Below are positions 12,715 through 21,534 of a stretch of 23,377 nucleotides of DNA, one piece after another (the stretch's first letter is position 1; every line of letters starts with the position of its first letter). Location of the stretch: IMG/VR virus record IMGVR_UViG_3300025395_000040, positions 1 through 23,377 of that record; one strand, 5' to 3'. The notes under the pieces were generated by a model. The model saw only the letters and a program-made list of their open reading frames with translations. It did not search any database and was not told the origin of the DNA. This stretch comes from a virus. The translations under genes and the position numbers were made by a program.

Positions 12715-13062
12715 TTAGAATTCCCCACCATCAAGAACACCTGCGACATAAGCAAGATCCAGTGGTTTGACGATATAATCGTTTGATTTTGTATCATAAC
12801 AAAGTGTAGCTCCTTGAACCTGAGACTCGATAACAACGTCTGCGAGCGTATCGATAGAGCCTCCACCGCCTCCACCCTGAGGAACGAATGGTAGATTCTT
12901 AATAGTAATCGTATTGTCAGTAGTAATTACTGAATTTTTACGATGAGAACCAACATCGTATACTGTTCTATTATAAACTTTTTTGGCTGGATCTATGCCT
13001 ACGTTGATCTTCTGAGACTTCGGTTCTACAATCTTGCTGAGAACTTCTTTCTTGAACATCAT
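12715..13062 (-). CDS. Short fibre-associated virion protein ending in LDGGEF
   Basis: A 115-residue protein. Residues 1-60 are polar and basic, followed by a Gly linker (PQGGGGGGS) at about 61-69. The C-terminal part (IDTLADVVIESQVQGATLCY, then YIVKPLDLAYVAGVLDGGEF) ends like the 436-residue fibre next to it (LDGGLF). The NTLxDV..(S)..Q...L.Y pattern is a frequent phage-fibre linker. The start ATG overlaps the upstream stop (ATGA), so translation is probably coupled. It is likely a small baseplate or fibre-connector protein; the family is not named. Confidence 0.7.
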   Translation of the reverse strand: MMFKKEVLSKIVEPKSQKINVGIDPAKKVYNRTVYDVGSHRKNSVITTDNTITIKNLPFVPQGGGGGGSIDTLADVVIESQVQGATLCYDTKSNDYIVKPLDLAYVAGVLDGGEF

Positions 13063-13400
13063 AGAACCTGCTTAGTTGACTGCGGAGTTACCGTAGCGAT
13101 CCCCTCGAGCACTCTCGAGATTGTATTGGCTGCTGGGTCATAAAGCTGGACATCATAGACGTATCTCTGAGGAGTAAGAATACTAGTTTGATTAGCATCC
13201 AATGCCAGCGTTACAGATCCATCGGCTGTATTTATAGAACAATCAAAGTTAACAGCGTTTGTTGAAGTATACCATTTACGTAATTGAGAACTTGCTCTAA
13301 ACCCTTCCAGACGCAATGGATCTCCATTCTCATCGGACAAATTGATAGTTACCGAATAAGTGGTTCCTTGGTCTATAACAAGGTTGGCTTTTGTTGCCAT
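13059..13400 (-). CDS. Small Ig-like beta-sandwich virion protein
   Basis: A 113-residue protein with alternating strands: ANLVIDQGTTYSVTINLSDE at the start, LEGFRASSQLRKWYTS in the middle and YVYDVQLYDP followed by RVLEGIATVTPQSTK at the end. I recall this pattern as a recurring short protein in T4-like cyanophage tail modules, and it resembles BppU or long-tail-fibre-connector type Ig-like domains. It begins in a TAATG overlap with the upstream gene and ends in ATGA with the downstream one. It is therefore one unit of a tightly packed tail-accessory operon. Role inferred as baseplate/fibre connector. Confidence 0.72.
   Translation of the reverse strand: MATKANLVIDQGTTYSVTINLSDENGDPLRLEGFRASSQLRKWYTSTNAVNFDCSINTADGSVTLALDANQTSILTPQRYVYDVQLYDPAANTISRVLEGIATVTPQSTKQVL
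13229..13236 (-). promoter_or_regulatory. Late promoter-like octamer upstream of the gene at 12715-13062
   Basis: Exact minus-strand TATAAATA within the Ig-like gene, 167 bases upstream of the next ATG at 13062. It could boost the short LDGGEF protein and the fibre behind it, or be chance. Confidence 0.35.
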
Positions 13401-13978
13401 TACAGAGCATTCCTCGATAATTTAAATATAAACGAGGCAGCTGTTGTAGCTGCAAGTAATTGAACTTTTGTCCCATTTTTTATAGCGTTAAATGTAGCAA
13501 ATTGTGTCTTATTCCAAAGAGTAGCATATTCTGTCATATAAACTTGAATATCGTCATGAATAAGAACTATTTTAGTAGAAATATAACTAGTTGTCGCAGG
13601 ATCTTTCAATACAACAAAATATTCAACTCCAGCAAAAGAATCCATTGGCCATTCGTCAATAACAGCATTAGCACCACCAATAATAGTGCCATTAGAAGTA
13701 GTTGTTGGCGAAAGAACCCAAGATCCATCTGCAGTTAAGAAATAATCTCCCGAGGCTTTTTGTGCATTTGTCGGAGCATATATTGTCGTGTTTACTGAAT
13801 TATTACCGATACATACAGCATTAGACCACATAGTTCCAGTAATCTGAGCATTACCTGGAGTTGTATTAGAGTCGCATGTGACTACAATAGAAGAAAGAAC
13901 GTCAGCGCATTCGTTCGTTCTATTTCTCCAATAATCAAATGTATTGGTTAGATTAGTATTAGCAATATTGGCTACCAT
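13400..13978 (-). CDS. Short tail fibre/baseplate protein
   Basis: A 192-residue protein. The N terminus (NLTNTFDYWRNRTNECADVL) carries the TFDxWRxRTNE motif seen at the start of several baseplate-linked proteins in T4-like cyanophages. The C-terminal 100 residues (VEYFVVLKDPATTSYISTKI, VLIHDDIQVYMTEYATLWNK) match a common fibre-tip domain whose hallmark is an IHDG...EY...F.TF...NG..V.L pattern. The middle SGDYFLTADGSWVLSP is a linker. Start and stop both overlap neighbours as TAATG. It is likely a short fibre attached to the baseplate. Confidence 0.75.
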   Translation of the reverse strand: MVANIANTNLTNTFDYWRNRTNECADVLSSIVVTCDSNTTPGNAQITGTMWSNAVCIGNNSVNTTIYAPTNAQKASGDYFLTADGSWVLSPTTTSNGTIIGGANAVIDEWPMDSFAGVEYFVVLKDPATTSYISTKIVLIHDDIQVYMTEYATLWNKTQFATFNAIKNGTKVQLLAATTAASFIFKLSRNAL

Positions 13979-14184
13979 TACTTTTCCGCTTTCTCTAATA
14001 GCTTCTCAAGAAGCATTTTCACATCTTTCATTGTTTCTTCAACTTTAACTAACCTATCTTCATGGGTAGTTAAATTTTTCATAAGTTTTTTCTGTCTTTT
14101 ATAAGCATCCAGGGCTGTATTATCTACGTTTAATATAGCTCCTGGATTCGATTCTGATCTAACAAAACCATCATTATTAATCAT
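13978..14184 (-). CDS. Small coiled-coil virion-associated protein
   Basis: A 68-residue protein: an N-terminal segment (GFVRSESNPGAILNVDNTAL) with a recognisable S-x-x-N-P-G-A-x-L-N-x-D-N motif seen in small proteins of T4-like phages, then AYKRQKK and a leucine-rich coiled coil (VKVEETMKDVKMLLEKLLEK). It lies directly after the giant DUF4815 gene. Unusually, its ATG shares its A with the last base of an exact late promoter (14184-14191). Only transcripts from further upstream could therefore carry the full reading frame and its AGG ribosome site. Confidence 0.72.
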   Translation of the reverse strand: MINNDGFVRSESNPGAILNVDNTALDAYKRQKKLMKNLTTHEDRLVKVEETMKDVKMLLEKLLEKAEK

Positions 14185-14191
14185 ATTTATA
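14184..14191 (-). promoter_or_regulatory. T4-type late promoter overlapping a start codon
   Basis: Exact minus-strand TATAAATA whose last base is the A of the ATG at 14184. Expected transcription start is near 14178, inside codon 3 of the 68-residue gene. It more likely serves the four genes from 13978 down. Confidence 0.6.
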
Positions 14192-17100
14192 CCTGTAAAG
14201 CTATAGCTCTAAGATCGTCAATTTTAGGAACATAAATTCTACTTTGACTCAATAGAACTATTTTGATTGCAAAAGTCTTGAATGTAGCATATACTGCTCC
14301 AGAAGCATCAAGATATTGAATAACTCCAGTATCTTGATTAATATATGCCGCCTGTGATACAGGAGGAGTTTTTGGAACACTATATGTAAATTCTTTGAAG
14401 TCTGTTGTATTTAGAGGATTACAATATAACTGAATGTCATCATTATCCAATTTTGTCCAAACTTTATTCTGGAATAAATCGCTATCTTCATTAGCAAGGA
14501 ACTTGACGTATATCTCAATATCAGTATTATAAGGTCTATATCCTGTAATATAAACTTTTAGATCTTCAGCATCTTGACCGTCTGCTAATACAACAGATTG
14601 ACTTACATACTTAGCTATAGCAGAACCATATCTAGTATATTCATTTGTATTATCATTATTAATTTTGTTTTCGATAACAAGAGCATGTTTCTTAGTCAAA
14701 TCAATAACAGGAGAGAGATACTTGTTAGTATTCTGGAATACTGCATTAACAGTTAGAGATTTAGTACGAACAAGAGTCATTTCAAGAGATTTAGAGAATA
14801 CTGCTCTTTCATAATCAATCATTTCTTTCTCAATATCAAAATCAAGATCAATATAAGACTGATCTTTAGCTCCAGATTGAGCTGCAGTACCAGCGTATGA
14901 TAGATTGATAGAAGCACCAACAGGAAGCATTGTAGCAAATGAAGGCACAATAGCATCAAGAACTGGATTTACAAACGAATCAAGAGTAAATGTAGAAATC
15001 AGAGTCGATGCATTTGCTGCCGATGAATTACTATTCTGTGGTAATCTAAAGACACCAAGAGTAGTATTAGGTAAGAATCCACCGATAGAAGAATCCAATT
15101 TATAAGTGGTATTATCTTCATCAATTGACTGAATAATACCAGTAATAGAAGTATTTGGAATAGTTATATCAGTTGGTGAATTCAATACAAATATTTCATC
15201 CCCAACCTGTGGAACTTTATCACTAGCAAAAGGCACAACTTGAGCGTATTTGATCCACTCATCGTTTTCGTTTTCGAACACAGCAGTACCAGAACCAACA
15301 ACGAAGTTAGCACAATAGATACTAAATTTAATATCTTCTCTTGTTAGAACTGTCCAACTCTTGGCGTTAGAAGAACGGAAAGCATCGCCAGCGTATGGGT
15401 TAGTATAAACCTGAGCGCCAGTTGTAACATCAGTACCACCAATTTCAGACATCCACATTGAATATTCTGGAGAGTTAGCCTCTGGTTCGATATAAAACGC
15501 ATACTGATCTCCAGCATTCACAAATATAGGTTGATCAAACACAAAAGTAGTAGCTGCAGTAGCATCATCGCTCAAATTAATATTTGATGGAGCAACATAA
15601 GAAGTACCATAAACTTTATTAGAGTCTGGGAATCCGTTAGTCATACCAGAAAGAACAACAGTTACACCATAATTATTATCTTTAGTCTTAAAGAAAAGAT
15701 CAATCTTAGTAACGAACACACCTGATTGTTCTTGTGGAGCATCAAGATTGAACGACTGAGCAAGAGGATCGATATATGAATAGCTCGAAGCAGTTACTAA
15801 AGTTCTGTCCTGAACAGATTGAATACTACGAACTGAAGGAGTTACAGTAGTAATAGTCGAATCTCTTTTAGTAACAGAAATATTAGAAGCCGTGAATACT
15901 GCAGTAGCTGATGTAATAGCAGCATTAGCACCAGTAACATAATCGTTCTGATCCATAAGGAGCAAAGTTCTATCGCCAGTTCTAAACTGTCCATCAGGAA
16001 CCAAGAATACACCATAAAGAGTACCAGTACTATCGGTAATAAGAGGATCGCCAAAATTACCAGTACGATTACAAACTGCATCTGGTTTACCAGTAGTTGA
16101 AGCAGTTGCAACAATTTGCTGTATAGTATTACCAAGAGCAGTATTCAGAGCACCTGGAGCAGTATAATTCGCAACAGCAACTGTGTCAAAGAATGGATAA
16201 ACACGTGTATTTGGTTTTAGATTACCAGCAACGAAAGCAATTGTTCTTGACTTCATATATGGCTGAATAGAAACGTCAGTTACGTAAGTACCAATATCAA
16301 ATGTTTGAGTAATAGGAACAGTAAATGTATTGGTTACAGTTCTATCCTGTTGACTTGTAGTAGTATCAGTAACCGTAACAATAGGATAGTTTCTGACACG
16401 AGTTTCTACAGTCGATGAAGACAGAGTTCTCCAGTCGCCGTAACGAGTACCGAACACAGTAGCACCAGTTGCCTGAGCAACAGCATTAGCAAACTCGGCA
16501 AATGGCTGAGTAAGATCGATACGAGCATCCTGAGCAGGAAGCATAGTTTCGTCTCTGTTCATATCATAAGATGGGAACAGGTTCATAACACCAGTCCATG
16601 CCCATGCATCCTGAGCGTTATTTCTTACCTTAGTAGCAAATGGCTGATTAATAATCAACTCATGAGTGTAAGGAAGAGTAATATATCTACCAGTCTGAAC
16701 AACACCAGCTGATAGATTACCATTAAATACAAGATTTATATTCTCAGAAGAATACATTGGACGACCATAACCGAACATTGAGTCGATAGACCAACGATAT
16801 TCGATATTAGAAACGTCTCCAAAAGCATGCGAGTTCATAGGATCGGCAAAGAAGCCATTCTTAAATCTATTCAACCCATTAGAATCAGGAACCTGCAAAG
16901 TCTTAGCTTGCTGTTCAAGAAGATTAAGAGTATTATAGTATTCAAGACGCTGAATACGCTGATCAAGAACACCAATATCTCTCATCGTATAAACACGATT
17001 ATAAGATATCTTAGTCTTTACTGCATAATCTGGTCTTCCATACAGATTTCCTTCAGCAGCACTTAGTGTTGGGAATGGTGCAACATAAGCAGTGCAAATA

Positions 17101-19952
17101 GACATAGCGTCGACGTCAACAGTAGGAACTGTTGGTCTTTCGGAAGGAACGCCTTGTGCTACGGACAAAGACCCAGAAGCACCAATAGTAATAAGATCAA
17201 TACGACCTAAGAAATATTCAACACTTGATGTAATATTAGTATCTGGTTCTGTTAGATAAGAAGTAGAGTCACTAACAAATGCAGACGAATCTGGAGGATT
17301 GATAGTAGCAGCTGCTAAATCTGTAGCATAATTAGCTGTGTTGGATTTAACAGCACGAATATCAATACAATCTCTTAGGTCATAGTTTACAGCGCCAGAG
17401 TTATAGATTGGAATTTCGGCCCAAGAAATATATGAATTAGGAGTTGGAGAAACATTGCTAGTTGGATAAGAATCTACGGAGAAGAACCCAATACCAGTAG
17501 AACTATTAATTTTGAATACGTCAACAGAAACAACAATATAAGGAGTTCCTGTAAGAGCATTAGCAAACTGTGGTTTAATTACGAGTTGTGAATAATCATA
17601 AAACTCGTCTTTTTGGCCAGTATCCAGTTCAAAATAATTTGTTACATCGCTGGCTATTGCTGTAGAATAATCGTTAGCATCCGCCCAAACATTATTAATA
17701 CCAAATACGTCAGGAATACCAAGTTTCCAAGGTCCATTAATACCACCTGGATTAGTTCCAGTGTTAATTTTAATATATACATTTCTTATAACATCTTTCT
17801 TTGCTGCCTGTGCAGAATAACGCTCCATTCTGAACTGAACGATAGCATTAGCAGAAGATGTAAGAGGTGCAGAAGTATTACCAACACCAGAAATAACAGA
17901 AAGGGTTGTTGGGCTGGTTACGTTTACGTATCTATCACCACCAGAGATATTATTCTCAAGAGGAACAGAATAACCAGCTGGCCAATATTTACCAAAGGCA
18001 GTTGATGCTGTTACTGTAGGAGATCCAGCAAGTTGGACTGTTGAATTATTTACAATGTTTTCAACACGATATCCAACACCACCAATATACATGAATTCAC
18101 CTGGATAAAAATAACTAGCAATCTGTCCAGAAGAAATATTAGCGTAATAGTTGCTATTGTTGACAAAGACGTTTGCTGTTACGCCAGGGAAATTGTCAGT
18201 AGCTACATTATTTTCAAGAGTAATAATGAACTGATTCTCTAAAGTATCTCCAAGAACACCAGGGCTGTAACCGATAACATCGTAACCACCTGGATGTGAA
18301 CTACTTGTCGTTATGGAAATAAATCCATTAGATAATAGCTGACCTTTTACTGAGTTTCTGAAATAGAAACTAGTATCATAATCCCCATTAACAAATAGAG
18401 TTTTAAGAGCTTTCTTACCATATGGCAATACAAGAGAAAGTTTTCCAGTTTGATCAAGAATGGTTTTGTTGTTAACAACAACAGCATCTGCCCAGAAATC
18501 TCCATATGGTCCATTGTCAAGACCAAAACCTCTTGCATTACCAGCAAAACTATATCCTGATAACATCTCAATATCAGTCAAATATAATTTATACGTGCAA
18601 GTTGGTGTGCCTGGAACGCCAGAATCATATACAATAGATTTAACTTTAGCTGTACCAACAACTGGATTAGATGCTGGAGAAACTGAACCAGGATAATTAT
18701 TAGTAATAGCCTGAATAGGATTACGATAGATATTAATTGTTGGTAAAGATACTAATGGGACAATTCCTGCAAACTCTTGAACTCTTACGAAATTACCATA
18801 ATTAGCAGTAATGATCTGATTTATAGCATAATTTGTAGTTGTAGCTTTAGGAGCATCAACGGCACGTGAAGAAGTATATTCTACTTGATATCCGTGAACA
18901 TAACCTTTACCAGAAGAGACCTGATAAGTTATAAGAGTAGGATCGTCGTTCTGAACAGCTTCTACAAGGAATGGCTTTGAAACGAAATCGCCAGCTTCGT
19001 CGTATGTTCTTTTAGCTACGAAATCGCCAATAGCAGAATAAGGATCAGTGCTTTTATCAATAATAAGTTCGCCAGTAATATTAGAGAACTGAAAAATAGC
19101 AAAGAATGCGTCGTTATTAGCAATATCTTGTTTTTCGCGAGCAATAATAACAGGATTTAATTTAAGACGGTAAGCTCCTGGAGCGTTTTCGTTAGGATAA
19201 CCAAGAGCGTTATCATTTAAAGAAGGATCTTGATTTTCAGTTACGATTTGTTCTATTGTCTCGAAACCTACTAACGTATTCGAAACATTTTGATCGTAAT
19301 CTCTGATTACTATTTTTTGCTCATCAATATTCTGAAAATAACCTTTTTGGTAAATAATACCGTTTTCGATTTTGAATCCGTAACCTTTACCTACAGCCTG
19401 AATTGAACTGTTAGTTGTAATAACACGAGTTTTAAATTCAATATTAGTTGGATCGAGATCAGAAAATTTATCCTGAAAATCATTATATATGTTAATATAC
19501 TCACCATTAGCAAAAGTGGTATAATTTACATTTCCAACCTGATTACCAGTTGAAATATATTTTATATAGAAACGATTGGTATTTGGGTAATTTACAAATA
19601 AACCTTCTTTAGCCACCTCAATGGTAGCACGAACACCAGAAGTATTACCAACCAGAAGATATGAAGTAGGAATATCGTTGATAAAAATATCGTTATTACC
19701 AATAAATTTATCTTGAATACGGACAAATTGAAGATTTGGGATGATAGTTGGGCTACATCCATCAATACGTGAACCGTCTGTATAAACGCCTCCAGCAAAA
19801 CGCTCGATCTGATTTTGGATGATCGTCTGAGTCTGTGTTAGCTCACGAGCCTGAACAGCAACCGATGGTCTATATAGGATTCGGTAATACTTTTTCTGGG
19901 GATCGTAATCATCAAAAAACGGAGAAACGTCAAAATTTGTATCTAAAGGCAT
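14187..19952 (-). CDS. Giant DUF4815-type virion structural protein
   Basis: A 1921-residue protein. The N terminus (PLDTNFDVSPFFDDYDPQKK, then YYRILYRPSVAVQARELTQT and QTIIQNQIERFAGG) is the DUF4815 signature found in large structural proteins of T4-like cyanophages and relatives. A helical stretch (RIQRLEYYNTLNLLEQQAK, about residues 985-1005) is the likely trimeric coil. A beta-sandwich block near residues 1400-1490 (VFVTKIDLFFKTKDNNYGV ... FYIEPEANSPEYSMWMSE) is typical of carbohydrate-type domains in these proteins. The gene follows gp8, where T4 has genes 9 to 12, so it probably builds a baseplate periphery or fibre. AAGGA precedes the ATG, and an exact late promoter is 71-78 bases upstream. 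No internal frameshift seen. Confidence 0.87.
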   Translation of the reverse strand: MPLDTNFDVSPFFDDYDPQKKYYRILYRPSVAVQARELTQTQTIIQNQIERFAGGVYTDGSRIDGCSPTIIPNLQFVRIQDKFIGNNDIFINDIPTSYLLVGNTSGVRATIEVAKEGLFVNYPNTNRFYIKYISTGNQVGNVNYTTFANGEYINIYNDFQDKFSDLDPTNIEFKTRVITTNSSIQAVGKGYGFKIENGIIYQKGYFQNIDEQKIVIRDYDQNVSNTLVGFETIEQIVTENQDPSLNDNALGYPNENAPGAYRLKLNPVIIAREKQDIANNDAFFAIFQFSNITGELIIDKSTDPYSAIGDFVAKRTYDEAGDFVSKPFLVEAVQNDDPTLITYQVSSGKGYVHGYQVEYTSSRAVDAPKATTTNYAINQIITANYGNFVRVQEFAGIVPLVSLPTINIYRNPIQAITNNYPGSVSPASNPVVGTAKVKSIVYDSGVPGTPTCTYKLYLTDIEMLSGYSFAGNARGFGLDNGPYGDFWADAVVVNNKTILDQTGKLSLVLPYGKKALKTLFVNGDYDTSFYFRNSVKGQLLSNGFISITTSSSHPGGYDVIGYSPGVLGDTLENQFIITLENNVATDNFPGVTANVFVNNSNYYANISSGQIASYFYPGEFMYIGGVGYRVENIVNNSTVQLAGSPTVTASTAFGKYWPAGYSVPLENNISGGDRYVNVTSPTTLSVISGVGNTSAPLTSSANAIVQFRMERYSAQAAKKDVIRNVYIKINTGTNPGGINGPWKLGIPDVFGINNVWADANDYSTAIASDVTNYFELDTGQKDEFYDYSQLVIKPQFANALTGTPYIVVSVDVFKINSSTGIGFFSVDSYPTSNVSPTPNSYISWAEIPIYNSGAVNYDLRDCIDIRAVKSNTANYATDLAAATINPPDSSAFVSDSTSYLTEPDTNITSSVEYFLGRIDLITIGASGSLSVAQGVPSERPTVPTVDVDAMSICTAYVAPFPTLSAAEGNLYGRPDYAVKTKISYNRVYTMRDIGVLDQRIQRLEYYNTLNLLEQQAKTLQVPDSNGLNRFKNGFFADPMNSHAFGDVSNIEYRWSIDSMFGYGRPMYSSENINLVFNGNLSAGVVQTGRYITLPYTHELIINQPFATKVRNNAQDAWAWTGVMNLFPSYDMNRDETMLPAQDARIDLTQPFAEFANAVAQATGATVFGTRYGDWRTLSSSTVETRVRNYPIVTVTDTTTSQQDRTVTNTFTVPITQTFDIGTYVTDVSIQPYMKSRTIAFVAGNLKPNTRVYPFFDTVAVANYTAPGALNTALGNTIQQIVATASTTGKPDAVCNRTGNFGDPLITDSTGTLYGVFLVPDGQFRTGDRTLLLMDQNDYVTGANAAITSATAVFTASNISVTKRDSTITTVTPSVRSIQSVQDRTLVTASSYSYIDPLAQSFNLDAPQEQSGVFVTKIDLFFKTKDNNYGVTVVLSGMTNGFPDSNKVYGTSYVAPSNINLSDDATAATTFVFDQPIFVNAGDQYAFYIEPEANSPEYSMWMSEIGGTDVTTGAQVYTNPYAGDAFRSSNAKSWTVLTREDIKFSIYCANFVVGSGTAVFENENDEWIKYAQVVPFASDKVPQVGDEIFVLNSPTDITIPNTSITGIIQSIDEDNTTYKLDSSIGGFLPNTTLGVFRLPQNSNSSAANASTLISTFTLDSFVNPVLDAIVPSFATMLPVGASINLSYAGTAAQSGAKDQSYIDLDFDIEKEMIDYERAVFSKSLEMTLVRTKSLTVNAVFQNTNKYLSPVIDLTKKHALVIENKINNDNTNEYTRYGSAIAKYVSQSVVLADGQDAEDLKVYITGYRPYNTDIEIYVKFLANEDSDLFQNKVWTKLDNDDIQLYCNPLNTTDFKEFTYSVPKTPPVSQAAYINQDTGVIQYLDASGAVYATFKTFAIKIVLLSQSRIYVPKIDDLRAIALQV

Positions 19953-19966
19953 TTCGATTCCTTATA

Positions 19967-21526
19967 TTATATTTGCAGAATCAGCTTATAGCTTTCTGTC
20001 TGAGTATTACTTCTTGCAATGTTATTTATATTCTGTGCATAGATAGGTGTAATATCTTGAGTGTAAATATCACCCTTTGTTACAATGTTGATTTTACCAA
20101 GAAGAGTACCATTAGCGTTTCTTAAGGTTTCTCCTGTTATAAATGTTTTATCACCGACTACCCAAATCTGAGTAGTATTAGCATATAGAATATATCCTCT
20201 AGAATTACTATTAGCTCCATATACAGATTGTCCTGATGCATATGATGTATATTGAACATTAGCTACCATAATATTATTATATGTTGGATTAAAATACTGA
20301 ATACCCTTAGAACCATCATCTTGTAAAACACAAGGATTTTTCAGAATACCTATTTTATTATATAGTAGATTGTCTGTAGGTATAGTATTACCTTCGGAGT
20401 TAACAAAAGATATATTAATTCCATATCCAACCATATCTAATTCTACAGCTGGGTTAGCTCCATGACCACCAGGAGGAGGAACGACAGCATAGATATTAGC
20501 TCCATACCCATAATCCGGATTTGTTCTAATAGAAACATTACACCAACTAATATAAGATCCTGTATCTAACATTTGAATACGATCGATAGAATTGGCATTA
20601 TTTACTTGTGATATAATAATTCTACCAACTGGAGAAAACCCATCAGATTCAAAAATAACAGCAGGAGCAATATCATATTGAGTGGTTCCGGGGGAGATAT
20701 TATCAGTGTTAGCTTCTCCATCAAGAACAACAAATTTATTATTATTCTTAATGTAAAAATCAACAATACCAAAAATTTGACCAGAAGTAGAAGTAGAATT
20801 ATAAATGTAAATAGCATTATTGTTATAATATTGATTAATAGCTTTACAATTATCGTCTAATTGAAGAACTGTAGTATTTGAAATCGAGGCAATCACACCA
20901 TTAGCCCATGTTTCATAACCAATACCAGCATTAGCTACAACAACTTTATCCACAGAACAATATGAAAAAGCATCAGCTTCCACAGAAGGATCAGTGTAAA
21001 TAGGAGAGAAATCAGTCGTAGAAAATCTGCCAAATGTGTCTGCTGATATTCTGGCTAGATATCTCCATTCATAATCATCGCTTGTTTTAAAAGTAGTTCT
21101 TTGCATGGGTGTTCCATGCGTGGATGGGTTTGTATTAGAAATACCAAAATTATTGTTGTCAATACATTTATAGAAATAATAATCACCATCCGGATCCGTA
21201 GGAGGAGCCAGACAATAAAATCTATTGTTAGCAAAAACAGTATTAGAACGGTTATCATAACGATCCCAAACCTGTCCAGGAGTCCAAAGATTCTTAAATA
21301 CTAGAGGAGCAAAATCTTTGGCCTGAAGTTTCTTTCCAAATAACATATACCAGTTGTTCAAAAAATCAACCGAATAATCATCAGCTGATACAGGATCTGG
21401 CGCTGTGTTTGGAGGAAGAGGAATAGGATGAGAAGCAAATGCATAATACTGTGAAGTGTTAGCAGTAATATTATCCACTAACTCGTCATATATTGCTTTC
21501 TTATATGTTGGCGTAAGTCTTCCCAT
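19967..21526 (-). CDS. gp8: Baseplate wedge subunit, gp8-like
   Basis: T4 gp8 is a dimeric wedge protein of the baseplate. This 519-residue homologue shows the family's N-terminal layout: AIYDELVDNITANTSQYYAF, then an FGKKL and a 'DMxPR.xW..G...D.YDxR' type block (FKNLWTPGQVWDRYDNRSN), YKCIDNNNFGISNTNPSTHG and the diagnostic DDYEWRYLARIS strand. It is larger than T4 gp8 (about 334 residues); the C-terminal half adds beta-rich sequence including an AGIGYETWANGV Gly-repeat unit. I chose the ATG at 21526 (AGGA 7 bases upstream) over a GTG at 21550, which would lie inside the upstream gene and has no ribosome site. Confidence 0.82.
   Translation of the reverse strand: MGRLTPTYKKAIYDELVDNITANTSQYYAFASHPIPLPPNTAPDPVSADDYSVDFLNNWYMLFGKKLQAKDFAPLVFKNLWTPGQVWDRYDNRSNTVFANNRFYCLAPPTDPDGDYYFYKCIDNNNFGISNTNPSTHGTPMQRTTFKTSDDYEWRYLARISADTFGRFSTTDFSPIYTDPSVEADAFSYCSVDKVVVANAGIGYETWANGVIASISNTTVLQLDDNCKAINQYYNNNAIYIYNSTSTSGQIFGIVDFYIKNNNKFVVLDGEANTDNISPGTTQYDIAPAVIFESDGFSPVGRIIISQVNNANSIDRIQMLDTGSYISWCNVSIRTNPDYGYGANIYAVVPPPGGHGANPAVELDMVGYGINISFVNSEGNTIPTDNLLYNKIGILKNPCVLQDDGSKGIQYFNPTYNNIMVANVQYTSYASGQSVYGANSNSRGYILYANTTQIWVVGDKTFITGETLRNANGTLLGKINIVTKGDIYTQDITPIYAQNINNIARSNTQTESYKLILQI
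20023..20030 (-). promoter_or_regulatory. T4-type late promoter for the giant DUF4815 gene
   Basis: Exact minus-strand TATAAATA in the last 30 codons of gp8, 71 bases upstream of the ATG at 19952. Confidence 0.6.
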
Positions 21527-21534
21527 TTTAATTC

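Noticed and set aside
17613-18005. Plus-strand 130-codon frame within the giant DUF4815 gene
   Set aside because: Antisense to a continuous, family-like protein, with no promoter or ribosome site.
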